A DNA stretch of 64,000 bases from Rariloculus sp965263005. Its GTDB lineage: Bacteria > Pseudomonadota > Gammaproteobacteria > Steroidobacterales > Rariloculaceae. Under the pieces are notes generated by a model. The model searched no databases. It saw nothing but the letters and a program-made list of their open reading frames with translations, and was not told the origin of the DNA. A program made the position numbers and the translations under genes. The stretch covers positions 4,186,577 through 4,250,576 of the forward strand of contig NZ_OZ253579.1 in assembly GCF_965263005.1 (NCBI RefSeq), read 5' to 3'. Shown in pieces: positions 55,182-63,442 of the stretch (positions are counted from its first letter, which is position 1; each line of letters begins with the position of its first letter).

Positions 55182-57818
55182 TCACGGACGCTCGAGCAAC
55201 TCGCTCTGCGTGTGCCAAACCCCTCCCTTGACGACCGCCGTCACCGATCGGGCGTCCGATATGCTCACGAGCGGATCGCCATCGACGACGACGAAATCAG
55301 CAAGCTTGCCCTGCTCGAGCGTTCCGAGCTGCCGGTCGAGGCCGAGCGCCAGCGCGCCCTCGGCCGTGGCGAGCCTGAGGATCTGGGCAGGAGCGATGCC
55401 CGCGTCGGCGAGCATCTCAAGCTCCATATGCAATCCATGGCCGTAGGGCACGGCAGGAGCGTCGGTGCCTGTTGGCGCGTGGCCGCCGCTGCGAACGAGC
55501 CTGGCCATGGTGTTCTGGAGCGGACGAAGCAGCGTTGAGCTACCTCCCTCGGGCGCAGGCGCCCAGCGGCGCAGTTCCGAACTGCTGTACAGCTGCCGGA
55601 GCGCGCGGCCGCGCTCGCCGCCTGACTCCAGCCCGCCGCCGGCGAGCGCCGCCAGGGATGTGCTCACGAACGTGCCCGATTCGATCACGGTGCCAAGCGA
55701 ATCCTGGTAGCTCCGATTCAGCGGCGATATCGTGATCTCGTGCGCCCCCCGCGAGTAGCGAGCGCGCGAGATCGATTCGAGCAGTGTGAGCTCGGGCAGT
55801 ACGGCAATCCGGAACTGGCGCCGTTGTCTGAGCAGGCTGTGCGCGACGCCGCCGGCCAAGCGCCCGTAAGACCTGACCACGATCGGGGATGCCGGTGCGG
55901 GAGTCACGTCGCGATTGGTAGCGTCGAGCTCCGGTGTCACGATCAATCGGGGCCCGAGCCGCCGCCCGCTGGCCCACGATTCGGCGCGCTCCAGCGCTGC
56001 AGCGACATCGCCTGTCAGTTCACGGACAGTCGTCACGCCGTGAGCCAACCAGATGCGTCCGAGGCGCTCGCCGCTCAGTGAGGACTGATGAACGTGAACA
56101 TCGATGAGGCCCGGGATGACAGTCGCGTCGCGCGCGTCGATGACCGTGGCGGGCAGAGCTCTCCGGCCCCGCCCGACGATCGCTGAAATCCTCTGGCCTT
56201 CGACGTGCACATCGACGTGGTGGCGATAGTCATTGCGAATGCCGTCGAAGAGCCGCCCGACCTGAACGACATACGGTGCCGCCGGAGCGCTCGGTGACCA
56301 TTCAAGCGAGCCGCCCTCAAGCTCGGGGCTGACGGCAGTCTCCGGTGCTGGGTTCTGCGCCGCCGCGCCGCCGCGAACGCCGGCATCGAAGCTCGATACC
56401 TGCCGCTCTTCCGTAGGGCCGCGCGGGAGCGTGCCTACCGTGATCCGCCAGCCGCCGTCCCTGTGATCCCAGCCGAGCTCGCCGACATCGCGAAGCCCCT
56501 CCGCTATCGTCCTGGTATTGCTGCTCGCATCGAGAGTAACGATTCTGAGTGCGCTTGCCGACCAGGGTCCGAATCCATCGGTATGGAGATACGCTGCGTA
56601 TCGGCCCGTCGGATCGACTTTGGGCAGGTAGGCCTTCCCTGTCTCGCGCGTCAGTTGAGACAGCGCGCCGGTGGCGAGATTCAGGTGCCACAACGCCATC
56701 GTTCCGCCGCGGTCGCTCGCGAAAACGACCGCCTCGCCATCCGGCGTGAAATCGGGATCGACGTCAACGTAGGGATCGTCGGTCAGCCGCCGAGCGTTAC
56801 GCTGCTCCGCGAGCCACAAATCGCCGAGCGCCGTGAACGCCGAACGCCTTCCGTCCGGTGAAACGGTCACGCCGCTGAGCCCCGCGGCCGCGTGCGGTCC
56901 GGGCCTGTCAAGCACTTGAGCGACGGGGGTCCTTGGCGAACCATCGACAGCAACGCCTGCGAACAGATGCACGGGGTCGCGCGTGAGTTGAGCGATTCCA
57001 CGGCGCCAGATCTGTCCGTCAGCCGTGTACATGTACTCTGCGGGCGACCTCCACGCCGCGCGAGTCGTGAAGACATCCTCGCCTTGAACCAGCGTCTTGA
57101 TGACGAGTTCGTCCGCGATCAGCAGCAGCTTTAGCCAACTCATTCGCCGGCCGTCACGCTCGCTGTAGACGAGCACGCCGCCGCCGGGCCGCCAGCTCGG
57201 CGCGCTCAATGCATTGCTGGTGCGTGTGAGCTCGGCGCCGTTGGCGCCGCGGCCGAGCAGCCGAAGCGTCCACTCCCCCGCCTGGTGATTGATGTAGGCG
57301 ATCTCACTGCGGTCTGAGACGACTGGAAACGAGCTGTCGCCCGGCTCATTCGTGAGGCGCGTGAGCGTCCCCGAGGCGAGTGCCAACGCCCACAGGCTGA
57401 ATCGCCCGTCCGGGTTGGCCGCAAATACGATGGATCTGCCGTCGGCACTGAAATCGGGCTCACGCTCGTCGTATTGCGTGCTCGTCAACGGCGTTTGACG
57501 GCGGGTGCCGACGTCGAACAACCACAGGTCCCACTGGCCCTCCACGAGCTTCTGGTAGACGAGTGTGCTGCCGCCGGGATCGAAGCGCGGGTGGTGCACA
57601 TCTTCGCCCGCGGGTATCAGGGGCTCGGCGCCACCACCGCTCGCCGGCAGCCGCCACAGTCCTCCGAGAAGATCAACGACGAGCGTCTCGCCGTCCGGCG
57701 CGAGCGCAAGCGCCATGTTCGTCCCCTGACGAATGTCGGCGATGCGGACCTGTGCCATGGCGGCCGAGGCGAACAGCACGCATGCGACAGCCGCCGACAA
57801 GGCCCGCCGAATCATCAT
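55182..57818 (-). CDS. Exported TolB-propeller amidohydrolase
   Basis: An 878-residue secreted protein: signal peptide (RRALSAAVACVLFASAAMA), then a PD40/TolB-like beta-propeller of about 500 residues with repeats such as DEREPDFSADGRSIVFAANP and DVDPDFTPDGEAVVFASDRG. The C-terminal amidohydrolase domain has the metal motif DVHVHQS (HxH), GVTTVRELTGD, GTDAPAVPYGHGLHMELEML and a final KLADFVVVDGDPL. Such fusions hydrolyse peptides or cyclic amides by analogy; substrate unknown. The ATG pair at 57818/57815 follows no strong ribosome site. It may be read through to the terminator at 54674. Confidence 0.88.
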   Translation of the reverse strand: MMIRRALSAAVACVLFASAAMAQVRIADIRQGTNMALALAPDGETLVVDLLGGLWRLPASGGGAEPLIPAGEDVHHPRFDPGGSTLVYQKLVEGQWDLWLFDVGTRRQTPLTSTQYDEREPDFSADGRSIVFAANPDGRFSLWALALASGTLTRLTNEPGDSSFPVVSDRSEIAYINHQAGEWTLRLLGRGANGAELTRTSNALSAPSWRPGGGVLVYSERDGRRMSWLKLLLIADELVIKTLVQGEDVFTTRAAWRSPAEYMYTADGQIWRRGIAQLTRDPVHLFAGVAVDGSPRTPVAQVLDRPGPHAAAGLSGVTVSPDGRRSAFTALGDLWLAEQRNARRLTDDPYVDVDPDFTPDGEAVVFASDRGGTMALWHLNLATGALSQLTRETGKAYLPKVDPTGRYAAYLHTDGFGPWSASALRIVTLDASSNTRTIAEGLRDVGELGWDHRDGGWRITVGTLPRGPTEERQVSSFDAGVRGGAAAQNPAPETAVSPELEGGSLEWSPSAPAAPYVVQVGRLFDGIRNDYRHHVDVHVEGQRISAIVGRGRRALPATVIDARDATVIPGLIDVHVHQSSLSGERLGRIWLAHGVTTVRELTGDVAAALERAESWASGRRLGPRLIVTPELDATNRDVTPAPASPIVVRSYGRLAGGVAHSLLRQRRQFRIAVLPELTLLESISRARYSRGAHEITISPLNRSYQDSLGTVIESGTFVSTSLAALAGGGLESGGERGRALRQLYSSSELRRWAPAPEGGSSTLLRPLQNTMARLVRSGGHAPTGTDAPAVPYGHGLHMELEMLADAGIAPAQILRLATAEGALALGLDRQLGTLEQGKLADFVVVDGDPLVSISDARSVTAVVKGGVWHTQSELLERP

Positions 57819-58165
57819 GACTCGTGCTCGGCTACGCCGCTGAGCGCCGCAAGCGCTCTTCGTCTTCGGCGCAGCGAACGCTGATTGGGCAGTGGCATAC
57901 GAAAAGGTTTTCGACATGTTGCAACTGGGGTGCCGCGAGTTCGACGCCGAGCCGATGTCGACACTACGGACAGCTTATCGATGCGGCAACGATTGGCAAG
58001 GCTGGGTCTCGCTTCGCGCAAATGGTTTCACATCGGGAATGCGCGAAACGCTTCAGTATGAGGCCGCGCGGCGGGCTGACCCAATCGCGCGTCCCACGCC
58101 TCGTCGGCAGCCTTGCCGGAAAGCGCTGAATATGACGTTATTCGTGGGTCGGGACACCAGGCAAT
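57819..58165. other. Intergenic region, no convincing gene
   Basis: 347 bp between the amidohydrolase start and the pdxH stop. A plus-strand open frame (57892-58206) exists but begins at GTG without a ribosome site and runs into the 3' end of pdxH. A promoter for the amidohydrolase gene should lie near the left end. Confidence 0.5.
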
Positions 58166-58837
58166 TCAGGGTTGGAGGCGTTGACTGCTCCACGGCTGGC
58201 CGCTAAACGACGAAGCGTCCTCGCGCGACAGCAAGCGCTGGTAGCGTACTCGTTCGTGACAGCGATCAGTCCCTTCAAGCCAGAGCTCCACGGTATCGAG
58301 CCACAGCCGATAGCCGCCCCAGAACGCCGGTCGCGCGAGCGCCGGCCCGCCCGCTTCCGGGTTCGCCGGATCGGGCGGGCCGCCGAGTCGCTCATTTTTC
58401 TCGCGCATCGTGCGCAGGAACGCGTCGAAGTCCTCGAGCGGCGCGCTCTGCTCACTGACGAGTGCATTGACTTGGCTGCCCCACGGCCGCGTGGCGAAGT
58501 ACGCGTCGCTCTCGGCATCCGGGCAGCGGACCACGGGTCCCTCGAGTCGTATTTGGGCGCCGAGCTCCTCCCAGTACAGCACACCGGCCGCGCGGGCGTT
58601 GGCATCGAGCTCGCGCCCCTTGCGCGAGCCGTAGTGTGTATAAAACACGGCGAACCCGGCATCTACCGACAGATGCTTGAGCAGCACCATTCGCACGGAA
58701 GGCCGGCTCCGCGCGTCCGTCGTCGCAAGCGCCATCGCGGTCGGATTGCGGCGCCGGCCGCCGGTAGATGCCGCAGCCAGCCACCGCTCCACCAACGGCA
58801 GCGGATCGGCGGGAAGCGGCCGCGGCAGCGTCTTCAC
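58166..58837 (-). CDS. pdxH: Pyridoxamine/pyridoxine 5'-phosphate oxidase
   Basis: A 223-residue FMN enzyme making PLP: RPSVRMVLLKHL (FMN/substrate), FYTHYGSRKGRELDANARAA, RLEGPVVR and C-terminal WGGYRLWLDTVELWLEG with ERVRYQR and WSSQRLQP. Start is GTG 58837. It follows fghA by 19 bp and is probably co-transcribed with it. Many PLP enzymes occur in this window. Confidence 0.93.
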   Translation of the reverse strand: MKTLPRPLPADPLPLVERWLAAASTGGRRRNPTAMALATTDARSRPSVRMVLLKHLSVDAGFAVFYTHYGSRKGRELDANARAAGVLYWEELGAQIRLEGPVVRCPDAESDAYFATRPWGSQVNALVSEQSAPLEDFDAFLRTMREKNERLGGPPDPANPEAGGPALARPAFWGGYRLWLDTVELWLEGTDRCHERVRYQRLLSREDASSFSGQPWSSQRLQP

Positions 58838-58856
58838 CGCACGGGTCCCAACGCCG

Positions 58857-59693
58857 TCAGGCCAGTGCCTCGGCGTGGAAGCGCAGGTGCTCGCCGATGA
58901 ACGTGCCGACGAAGAAATAGCCGTGATCGTAGCCGGCCCGCTCGCGGAAATTCAGTTTCTGCCCGGAGCTCTCGCACGCCTTTTTCAGATCGTCCGGGCG
59001 CAGCTCGTCGAGAAACGGATCGGCGCCCCCCTGCTCGACAAGCAGCTCGTGGTGGCTCGGCGCGGACCGAATGACTGCGCCGGCATCATAGGCGAGCCAT
59101 GCCGATTCGTCCGGTCCGAGGTACGCGGCGAGCGCCTGTTTGCCCCAAGCCGATCGACTGGCCGACGAAATCGGCGAAAAAGCCGAGATCGAGCGGTACT
59201 CACCGGGGTTGCGGATCCCTATGGTCAGTGCGCCGTGACCTCCCATCGAATGTCCGCTGATCGATTTACGGTCCGGATCGACAGGCAGATTGCCGTTGAC
59301 TACAGCCACCAGCTCGCGCGCCACGTAGTCGTACATGCGGTAATGCGCGGACCATGGCGCTTGCGTGGCATTGATATAGAAACCCGCACCGGTTCCTACG
59401 TTCATGAATTCGTCTTCCCCGGCGATGCCCACTCCGCGCGGGCTCGTGTCCGGAATGATCACTGCCAGTCCGAGCTCCGCAGCGTAGCGTTGCGCGCCTG
59501 ACTTCACGCTGAAGTTCTCCTCGGTGCACGTCAGGCCCGACAGCCAGTACACAGCCGGAACCGGGCCGGCCTCGGCCGCGGGCGGCAGGAACGCCGCGAA
59601 CTGCATGTCGCAGTCACACACACGCGAGCTGTGCCTATAGGTCTGCTGACGTCCTTCGAAGCTGCACGCTTCGCTGATCAATTCCAGTTGCAT
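58857..59693 (-). CDS. fghA: S-formylglutathione hydrolase
   Basis: A 278-residue serine hydrolase: GLTCTEENFSVKSGAQRYAA, the nucleophile in GHSMGGHGALTIG, the Asp in GGADPFLDE and His in GYDHGYFF. It completes glutathione-dependent formaldehyde oxidation. ATG 59693 has AAGGAG eight bases upstream. The partner alcohol dehydrogenase (frmA/adhC) is not in the window; a GFA-type gene is at 16665. Confidence 0.94.
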   Translation of the reverse strand: MQLELISEACSFEGRQQTYRHSSRVCDCDMQFAAFLPPAAEAGPVPAVYWLSGLTCTEENFSVKSGAQRYAAELGLAVIIPDTSPRGVGIAGEDEFMNVGTGAGFYINATQAPWSAHYRMYDYVARELVAVVNGNLPVDPDRKSISGHSMGGHGALTIGIRNPGEYRSISAFSPISSASRSAWGKQALAAYLGPDESAWLAYDAGAVIRSAPSHHELLVEQGGADPFLDELRPDDLKKACESSGQKLNFRERAGYDHGYFFVGTFIGEHLRFHAEALA

Positions 59694-59810
59694 CACAAAA
59701 ACTCCTTCGCCATTTCGTCTCGTCACCGGCGCGCCGAAACCGTCCCGGGGCGCGCTCGTCTTGCACTGTCGTTACGAGGCGAGTACAAACCGCTTCCACG
59801 GAGAGGGAGT

Positions 59811-60899
59811 ATGACACTCGACCAACTGCGCCGGCGCCTGACACGCATAGACCGCCAACTGATCGCGCTCGTCGCGGATCGGCAGCGCATCGTCACCGAG
59901 ATCGGTGCGCACAAAATCCAGAATGCCGTCCCGACGCGCGATTATGAGCGCGAGCGCGAAGTGTTGAAAGGTGCGCGTGACCATGCGTTTGAATTGGGGC
60001 TCGAGCCCGAGCTTGCCGAGGCAATAATGCGGCAGCTCATCCGCGCCTCACTGACTCAGCAGGAACAGACCCGGGTCGCTGCACAGACCAGCGGCGCCGG
60101 CAAACGCGCGTTGATCATCGGCGGCGCCGGCAAGATGGGTCGCTGGTTCGCCGAGTTTCTCGGTACGCAGGGTTTCGACGTTGAAATAGCCGATCCCGCC
60201 GCCGGCGGCGCGGGCTTGAGCAACGTTGGGGATTGGCGTGCGGTTGAACTCAATTACGAGCTCATCATCGTCGCGACACCGATCAAGACCTCTGCCGATG
60301 TGCTCGGCGAATTGGCCGAGCGCCGCCCGAAGGGTCTCGTTATCGACATAGGCTCGTTGAAGACACCCCTCAGGGACGGACTTGCGCGGCTCGTCGGCGC
60401 GGGCTGCAGGGTAACGTCCATCCATCCGATGTTCGGTCCGGAGACGAGGTTGCTCTCAGGGCGCCATGTGGTTTTCGTAGACGTAGGCGTCGCCGCTGCC
60501 ACTGCCGAAGCGCGCGAGCTGTTCGTTTCCACGATGGCCGACCTCATAGACATGACGCTCGAGGAGCACGACCGGCTCATTGCCTACGTGCTTGGTTTGT
60601 CGCACGCGCTGAATCTGGCTTTCTTTACGGCCCTGGCGGAGAGCGGCGAACTCGTACCCAGGCTCAAAACGCTGTCGAGCACGACTTTCAATGCGCAACT
60701 CGAGGTCGCGAGCCTCGTCGCCAGCGACAATCCGCATCTGTATTTCGAGATTCAGGCGCTCAACGAGTACGGCGCCGCCTCACTCGAGGCACTGAGCGAA
60801 GCGACCGAACGCGTCCGGCGACTGGTTGCGCAGGATGACGCGACCGGCTTCGTCGAGTTGATGGAAGCCGGCCGGCGCTATCTCGAGAGTCGGTTTTGA
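59811..60899 (+). CDS. tyrA: Bifunctional chorismate mutase / prephenate dehydrogenase
   Basis: A 362-residue T-protein. Residues 1-90 are an AroQ chorismate mutase (LRRRLTRIDRQLIALVADRQ, RDYEREREVL); residues about 98-360 are a prephenate dehydrogenase with nucleotide loop IGGAGKMGRWFAEF, the HPMFGPE motif and ALNLAFF. It makes 4-hydroxyphenylpyruvate for tyrosine. GAGAGGGAG precedes ATG 59811. This fusion is typical of Gammaproteobacteria. Confidence 0.95.
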   Translation: MTLDQLRRRLTRIDRQLIALVADRQRIVTEIGAHKIQNAVPTRDYEREREVLKGARDHAFELGLEPELAEAIMRQLIRASLTQQEQTRVAAQTSGAGKRALIIGGAGKMGRWFAEFLGTQGFDVEIADPAAGGAGLSNVGDWRAVELNYELIIVATPIKTSADVLGELAERRPKGLVIDIGSLKTPLRDGLARLVGAGCRVTSIHPMFGPETRLLSGRHVVFVDVGVAAATAEARELFVSTMADLIDMTLEEHDRLIAYVLGLSHALNLAFFTALAESGELVPRLKTLSSTTFNAQLEVASLVASDNPHLYFEIQALNEYGAASLEALSEATERVRRLVAQDDATGFVELMEAGRRYLESRF

Positions 60900-61014
60900 G
60901 GTCGTGGCGAGTCAAGGCCGTGGGCGGGAACCAAGCCGCGCCGGCGGCGAATCGCTTATGATCAGCAAGGCGAGGTCGGGAAATCGAAGCGGCCGCGGCG
61001 TCAGTGAAAGCGGT

Positions 61015-61533
61015 ATGGACTTCATCGACGAACATGGGTTTCGGGCCAACGTCGGGATGATTATCACTGATGGTCATGGCCACGTGCTGATCGCAGGCAG
61101 GCGTGGCCAGAGCGGCTGGCAGTTTCCTCAGGGAGGTGTGGGCCCGGAGGAAACCATCGAGAGCGCGATGTACAGGGAACTCAGGGAGGAGGTCGGCCTC
61201 AATCCCAACGATGTCAACGTCGTCGGCTCGACGCGGGATTGGCTGCGTTACCGGCTGCCCGAGCGCTACATTCGCCGCGGCCGCAGTCCGGTGTGCATCG
61301 GTCAGAAGCAGCGCTGGTTTCTGCTGCAGCTCGTGTGCGACCCCGCAGCGCTCCGGTTCGACCTGAGCGAGCGGCCCGAGTTCGACCGATGCCGGTGGGT
61401 GGACTACTGGCAGCCGGTCAAGGAGGTGATCTACTTCAAGCGCCGCGTTTATGAGCGGGCGCTGACCGAGCTCGGTCCTCTGGCGTTTCCCGACAGCGGG
61501 CCGCCGCCGCCGAATTTGCGGCAGCAGCCGTAG
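61015..61533 (+). CDS. rppH: RNA pyrophosphohydrolase RppH
   Basis: A 172-residue Nudix enzyme that removes pyrophosphate from mRNA 5' ends and starts decay: FIDEHGFRANVGMIITD, QFPQGGVGPEETIESAMYRE with the Nudix box continuing LREEVGL, and EFDRCRWVDYWQPVKEVIYF. ATG 61015 matches family starts; ATG 60958 would add 19 residues. The stop TAG is the first codon of a repeat element. Confidence 0.93.
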   Translation: MDFIDEHGFRANVGMIITDGHGHVLIAGRRGQSGWQFPQGGVGPEETIESAMYRELREEVGLNPNDVNVVGSTRDWLRYRLPERYIRRGRSPVCIGQKQRWFLLQLVCDPAALRFDLSERPEFDRCRWVDYWQPVKEVIYFKRRVYERALTELGPLAFPDSGPPPPNLRQQP

Positions 61534-61694
61534 CAGCCCGTGGCATAAGTCCCACTGCATTCGACCGACGATGCATCCCGGCCGTCTGCGTTGCTCGTCG
61601 GTCGAATATTCCCGATATTCTCCCTCCTCGCGCCTTGCCGGCCGGGCGCCTCGCCGGTCTCGGTGCGACGCGGGACTTTCGCCACGGGCTGCTA
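61531..61694 (+). repeat. Interspersed TIR element, copy 8 (164 bp)
   Basis: Near-consensus copy: ends TAGCAGCCCGTGGCATAAGT and GGACTTTCGCCACGGGCTGCTA, with TA at both edges. Core GGTCGAATATTCCCGATATT and GATGCATCCCGGCCGTCTGC. Its first three bases are the rppH stop codon. It separates rppH from the DUF6776-type gene, both on the plus strand. Confidence 0.95.
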
Positions 61695-61794
61695 GCAGCA
61701 GATCAACGATGAGGCCTGCCGGCAAGTCCAACTTGGTTCCGGACGCCGACATCTGTCAGAATGTAGCACCAGTCTCCAGGATGCATGTGTACCG

Positions 61795-62496
61795 ATGACT
61801 CCGAGGCGCGTGCGTGAGCGCGTTCTGTTGTATGGCGTCAGCATTCTGCTGATCGGCGCCGGGGGCTATCTGAGCTACGAGCTTGGCCGGTACGAATCGG
61901 GTTTTACGATACTCGATCATCGCCGCCAGGCTGAAGCTTTCGACCAGCGGATCGCCGAGCATGAGCAGACGATCGAGGAGCTGCGGCGTCAGTTGGCCAT
62001 ATTCGAGACGTCACGCGAGATCAATCGCGAGACGTATGCTCAGGTCGAGGCCGACCTCGGCAATCTGCAGGCGCAGCTCCAGGCGAGCGAAGAGGATCTC
62101 GCGTTCTACCGAGGGATCGTCTCTCCGCAGGACGGTGTGGTCGGACTGCGCATCCAGAATCTCGAGATCCAGCGGTCCGGTCCCGAGAGGCATCACATGC
62201 TGAGCTTGCTACTGGTTCAGGCGATCGTGCACAGTGAGGAGGTCAAGGGCACGGTGCAGGTCATGATGAGCGGTAACATCGGCGGCGAGCCCGCCGAGTT
62301 CGATCTCGGACAACTCGTTGTCAACGCCGGCTCGGACCTGTTGACCTATGATTTTCGGTACTTCCAGAGTTTCGAGGAGCAACTGGTCTTGCCAGACGGA
62401 TTCGAACCTGACATCGTCGAGGTTTCGATCCGACCGACGAGCCCACTCGGCGAGCCTGTTACACAACGCTTTCAATGGTCCGTCGTCGGTAGTTAG
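61795..62496 (+). CDS. Membrane-anchored coiled-coil protein (DUF6776-like)
   Basis: A 233-residue protein: a transmembrane helix at about 10-30 (LLYGVSILLIGAGGYLSYEL), a coiled coil from about 45-110 (FDQRIAEHEQTIEELRRQLA, QVEADLGNLQAQLQASEEDL), then a beta-rich domain (GIVSPQDGVVGLRIQNLEI, FDLGQLVVNAGSDLLTYDFR). This matches the DUF6776 family, found next to bactofilin and erpA genes. It lies 29 bp before the bactofilin gene and is likely co-transcribed. Function unknown. Confidence 0.85.
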   Translation: MTPRRVRERVLLYGVSILLIGAGGYLSYELGRYESGFTILDHRRQAEAFDQRIAEHEQTIEELRRQLAIFETSREINRETYAQVEADLGNLQAQLQASEEDLAFYRGIVSPQDGVVGLRIQNLEIQRSGPERHHMLSLLLVQAIVHSEEVKGTVQVMMSGNIGGEPAEFDLGQLVVNAGSDLLTYDFRYFQSFEEQLVLPDGFEPDIVEVSIRPTSPLGEPVTQRFQWSVVGS

Positions 62497-62525
62497 CGTG
62501 CCTTGATGGTACGGGGGTTGAGTTT

Positions 62526-63014
62526 ATGCTCGGTAGGAATAGACGCCCACGATCGACGATCACCACGCTCGTCGGCGCCGATACGCGCGTGCGCGGCGAT
62601 GTCGAGTTCACTGGCGGCTTTCACGTGGACGGCTACATCAAGGGCAATATCAAGGCCGTCGGCGACGAGCGTTCGGTGCTGAGCATCAGCGAGCGCGGCT
62701 GCGTCGAGGGCGTAGTCATCGCGCCGCACGTGCTGCTGAACGGGACGGTCAAGGGGGACGTGCACGCGTCGGAGCGCCTGGAGCTCGGCACCAAGGCCCG
62801 AATCATCGGCAACATTCAATACAAGCTGATCGGACTGGAGATTGGCGCAGAGGTCAACGGCAAGCTGATTCACGCGGACACGGACAGGGCCGGGAGGCCG
62901 CGGCCCGGGCAGAATGAGCCTGGGCCGTCCGAAGCCAGGCCAGCGCAGACCGAGCGTCAGGGAGCCGCGCGGCAAATCGAGCCCGTGCGGACAATAAACG
63001 TAGTCGGAGAGTAG
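62526..63014 (+). CDS. Bactofilin (polymer-forming cytoskeletal protein)
   Basis: A 162-residue bactofilin: TTLVGADTRVRGDVEFTGGF begins the right-handed beta-helix, continued by VDGYIKGNIKAV, GCVEGVVIAPHVLLNGTVKG and LELGTKARIIGNIQYKLIGL. The C-terminal 45 residues are polar and disordered. It forms nucleotide-free filaments at the membrane, shaping cells. Four bases separate it from erpA. RBS is weak (GGGGG). Confidence 0.93.
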   Translation: MLGRNRRPRSTITTLVGADTRVRGDVEFTGGFHVDGYIKGNIKAVGDERSVLSISERGCVEGVVIAPHVLLNGTVKGDVHASERLELGTKARIIGNIQYKLIGLEIGAEVNGKLIHADTDRAGRPRPGQNEPGPSEARPAQTERQGAARQIEPVRTINVVGE

Positions 63015-63018
63015 TCGC

Positions 63019-63375
63019 ATGACGGAACCACGTTGGGCAGATCACGAGCAGGCGCTGAACTTCACGGATGCAGCCGCGCACAAGGTCGGCCAGCTCATCG
63101 AGCAGGAAGGCAACCCCGAACTCAAGCTTCGGGTCTACATACAGGGCGGAGGCTGCTCGGGATTTCAATACGGCTTCACGTTCGATGAGGAGATCCAGGA
63201 AGGCGACGCCCAAATCGCAAACGGCGGCGTGACGCTGGTCGTCGATCCAATGAGCGTTCAGTATCTGATGGGCGCGGAGATCGACTATAGGGAAGATCTT
63301 TCGGGCGCCCAGTTCATCATCCGCAATCCCAATGCGGCGACGACCTGCGGTTGCGGATCATCCTTCTCGGTCTGA
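63019..63375 (+). CDS. erpA: Iron-sulfur cluster insertion protein ErpA
   Basis: A 118-residue A-type carrier: cluster cysteines C46 (GGGCSGFQYGF), C110 and C112 (TTCGCGSSFSV). It delivers clusters to apoproteins, including IspG/IspH in E. coli. The gene is tightly linked to bactofilin upstream and precedes ppx by 67 bp. Confidence 0.96.
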   Translation: MTEPRWADHEQALNFTDAAAHKVGQLIEQEGNPELKLRVYIQGGGCSGFQYGFTFDEEIQEGDAQIANGGVTLVVDPMSVQYLMGAEIDYREDLSGAQFIIRNPNAATTCGCGSSFSV

Positions 63376-63442
63376 ATTGCACTGATCGCACGCCGAATTG
63401 TTGCCGACGGTTGAAACGCCCTCGGATAGCGCCGCCGAAGTC

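Noticed and set aside
57892..58206. 104-codon plus-strand frame between amidohydrolase gene and pdxH
   Set aside because: GTG start without ribosome site, overlaps the end of pdxH, no recognisable domain. Left as intergenic.
15014..61694. Repeats considered as CRISPR
   Set aside because: Units are about 164 bp, kilobases apart, in both orientations, and without regular spacers or cas genes.
61571..61798. 75-codon open frame inside repeat copy 8
   Set aside because: The translation is that of the element itself and recurs at other copies; there is no ribosome site.
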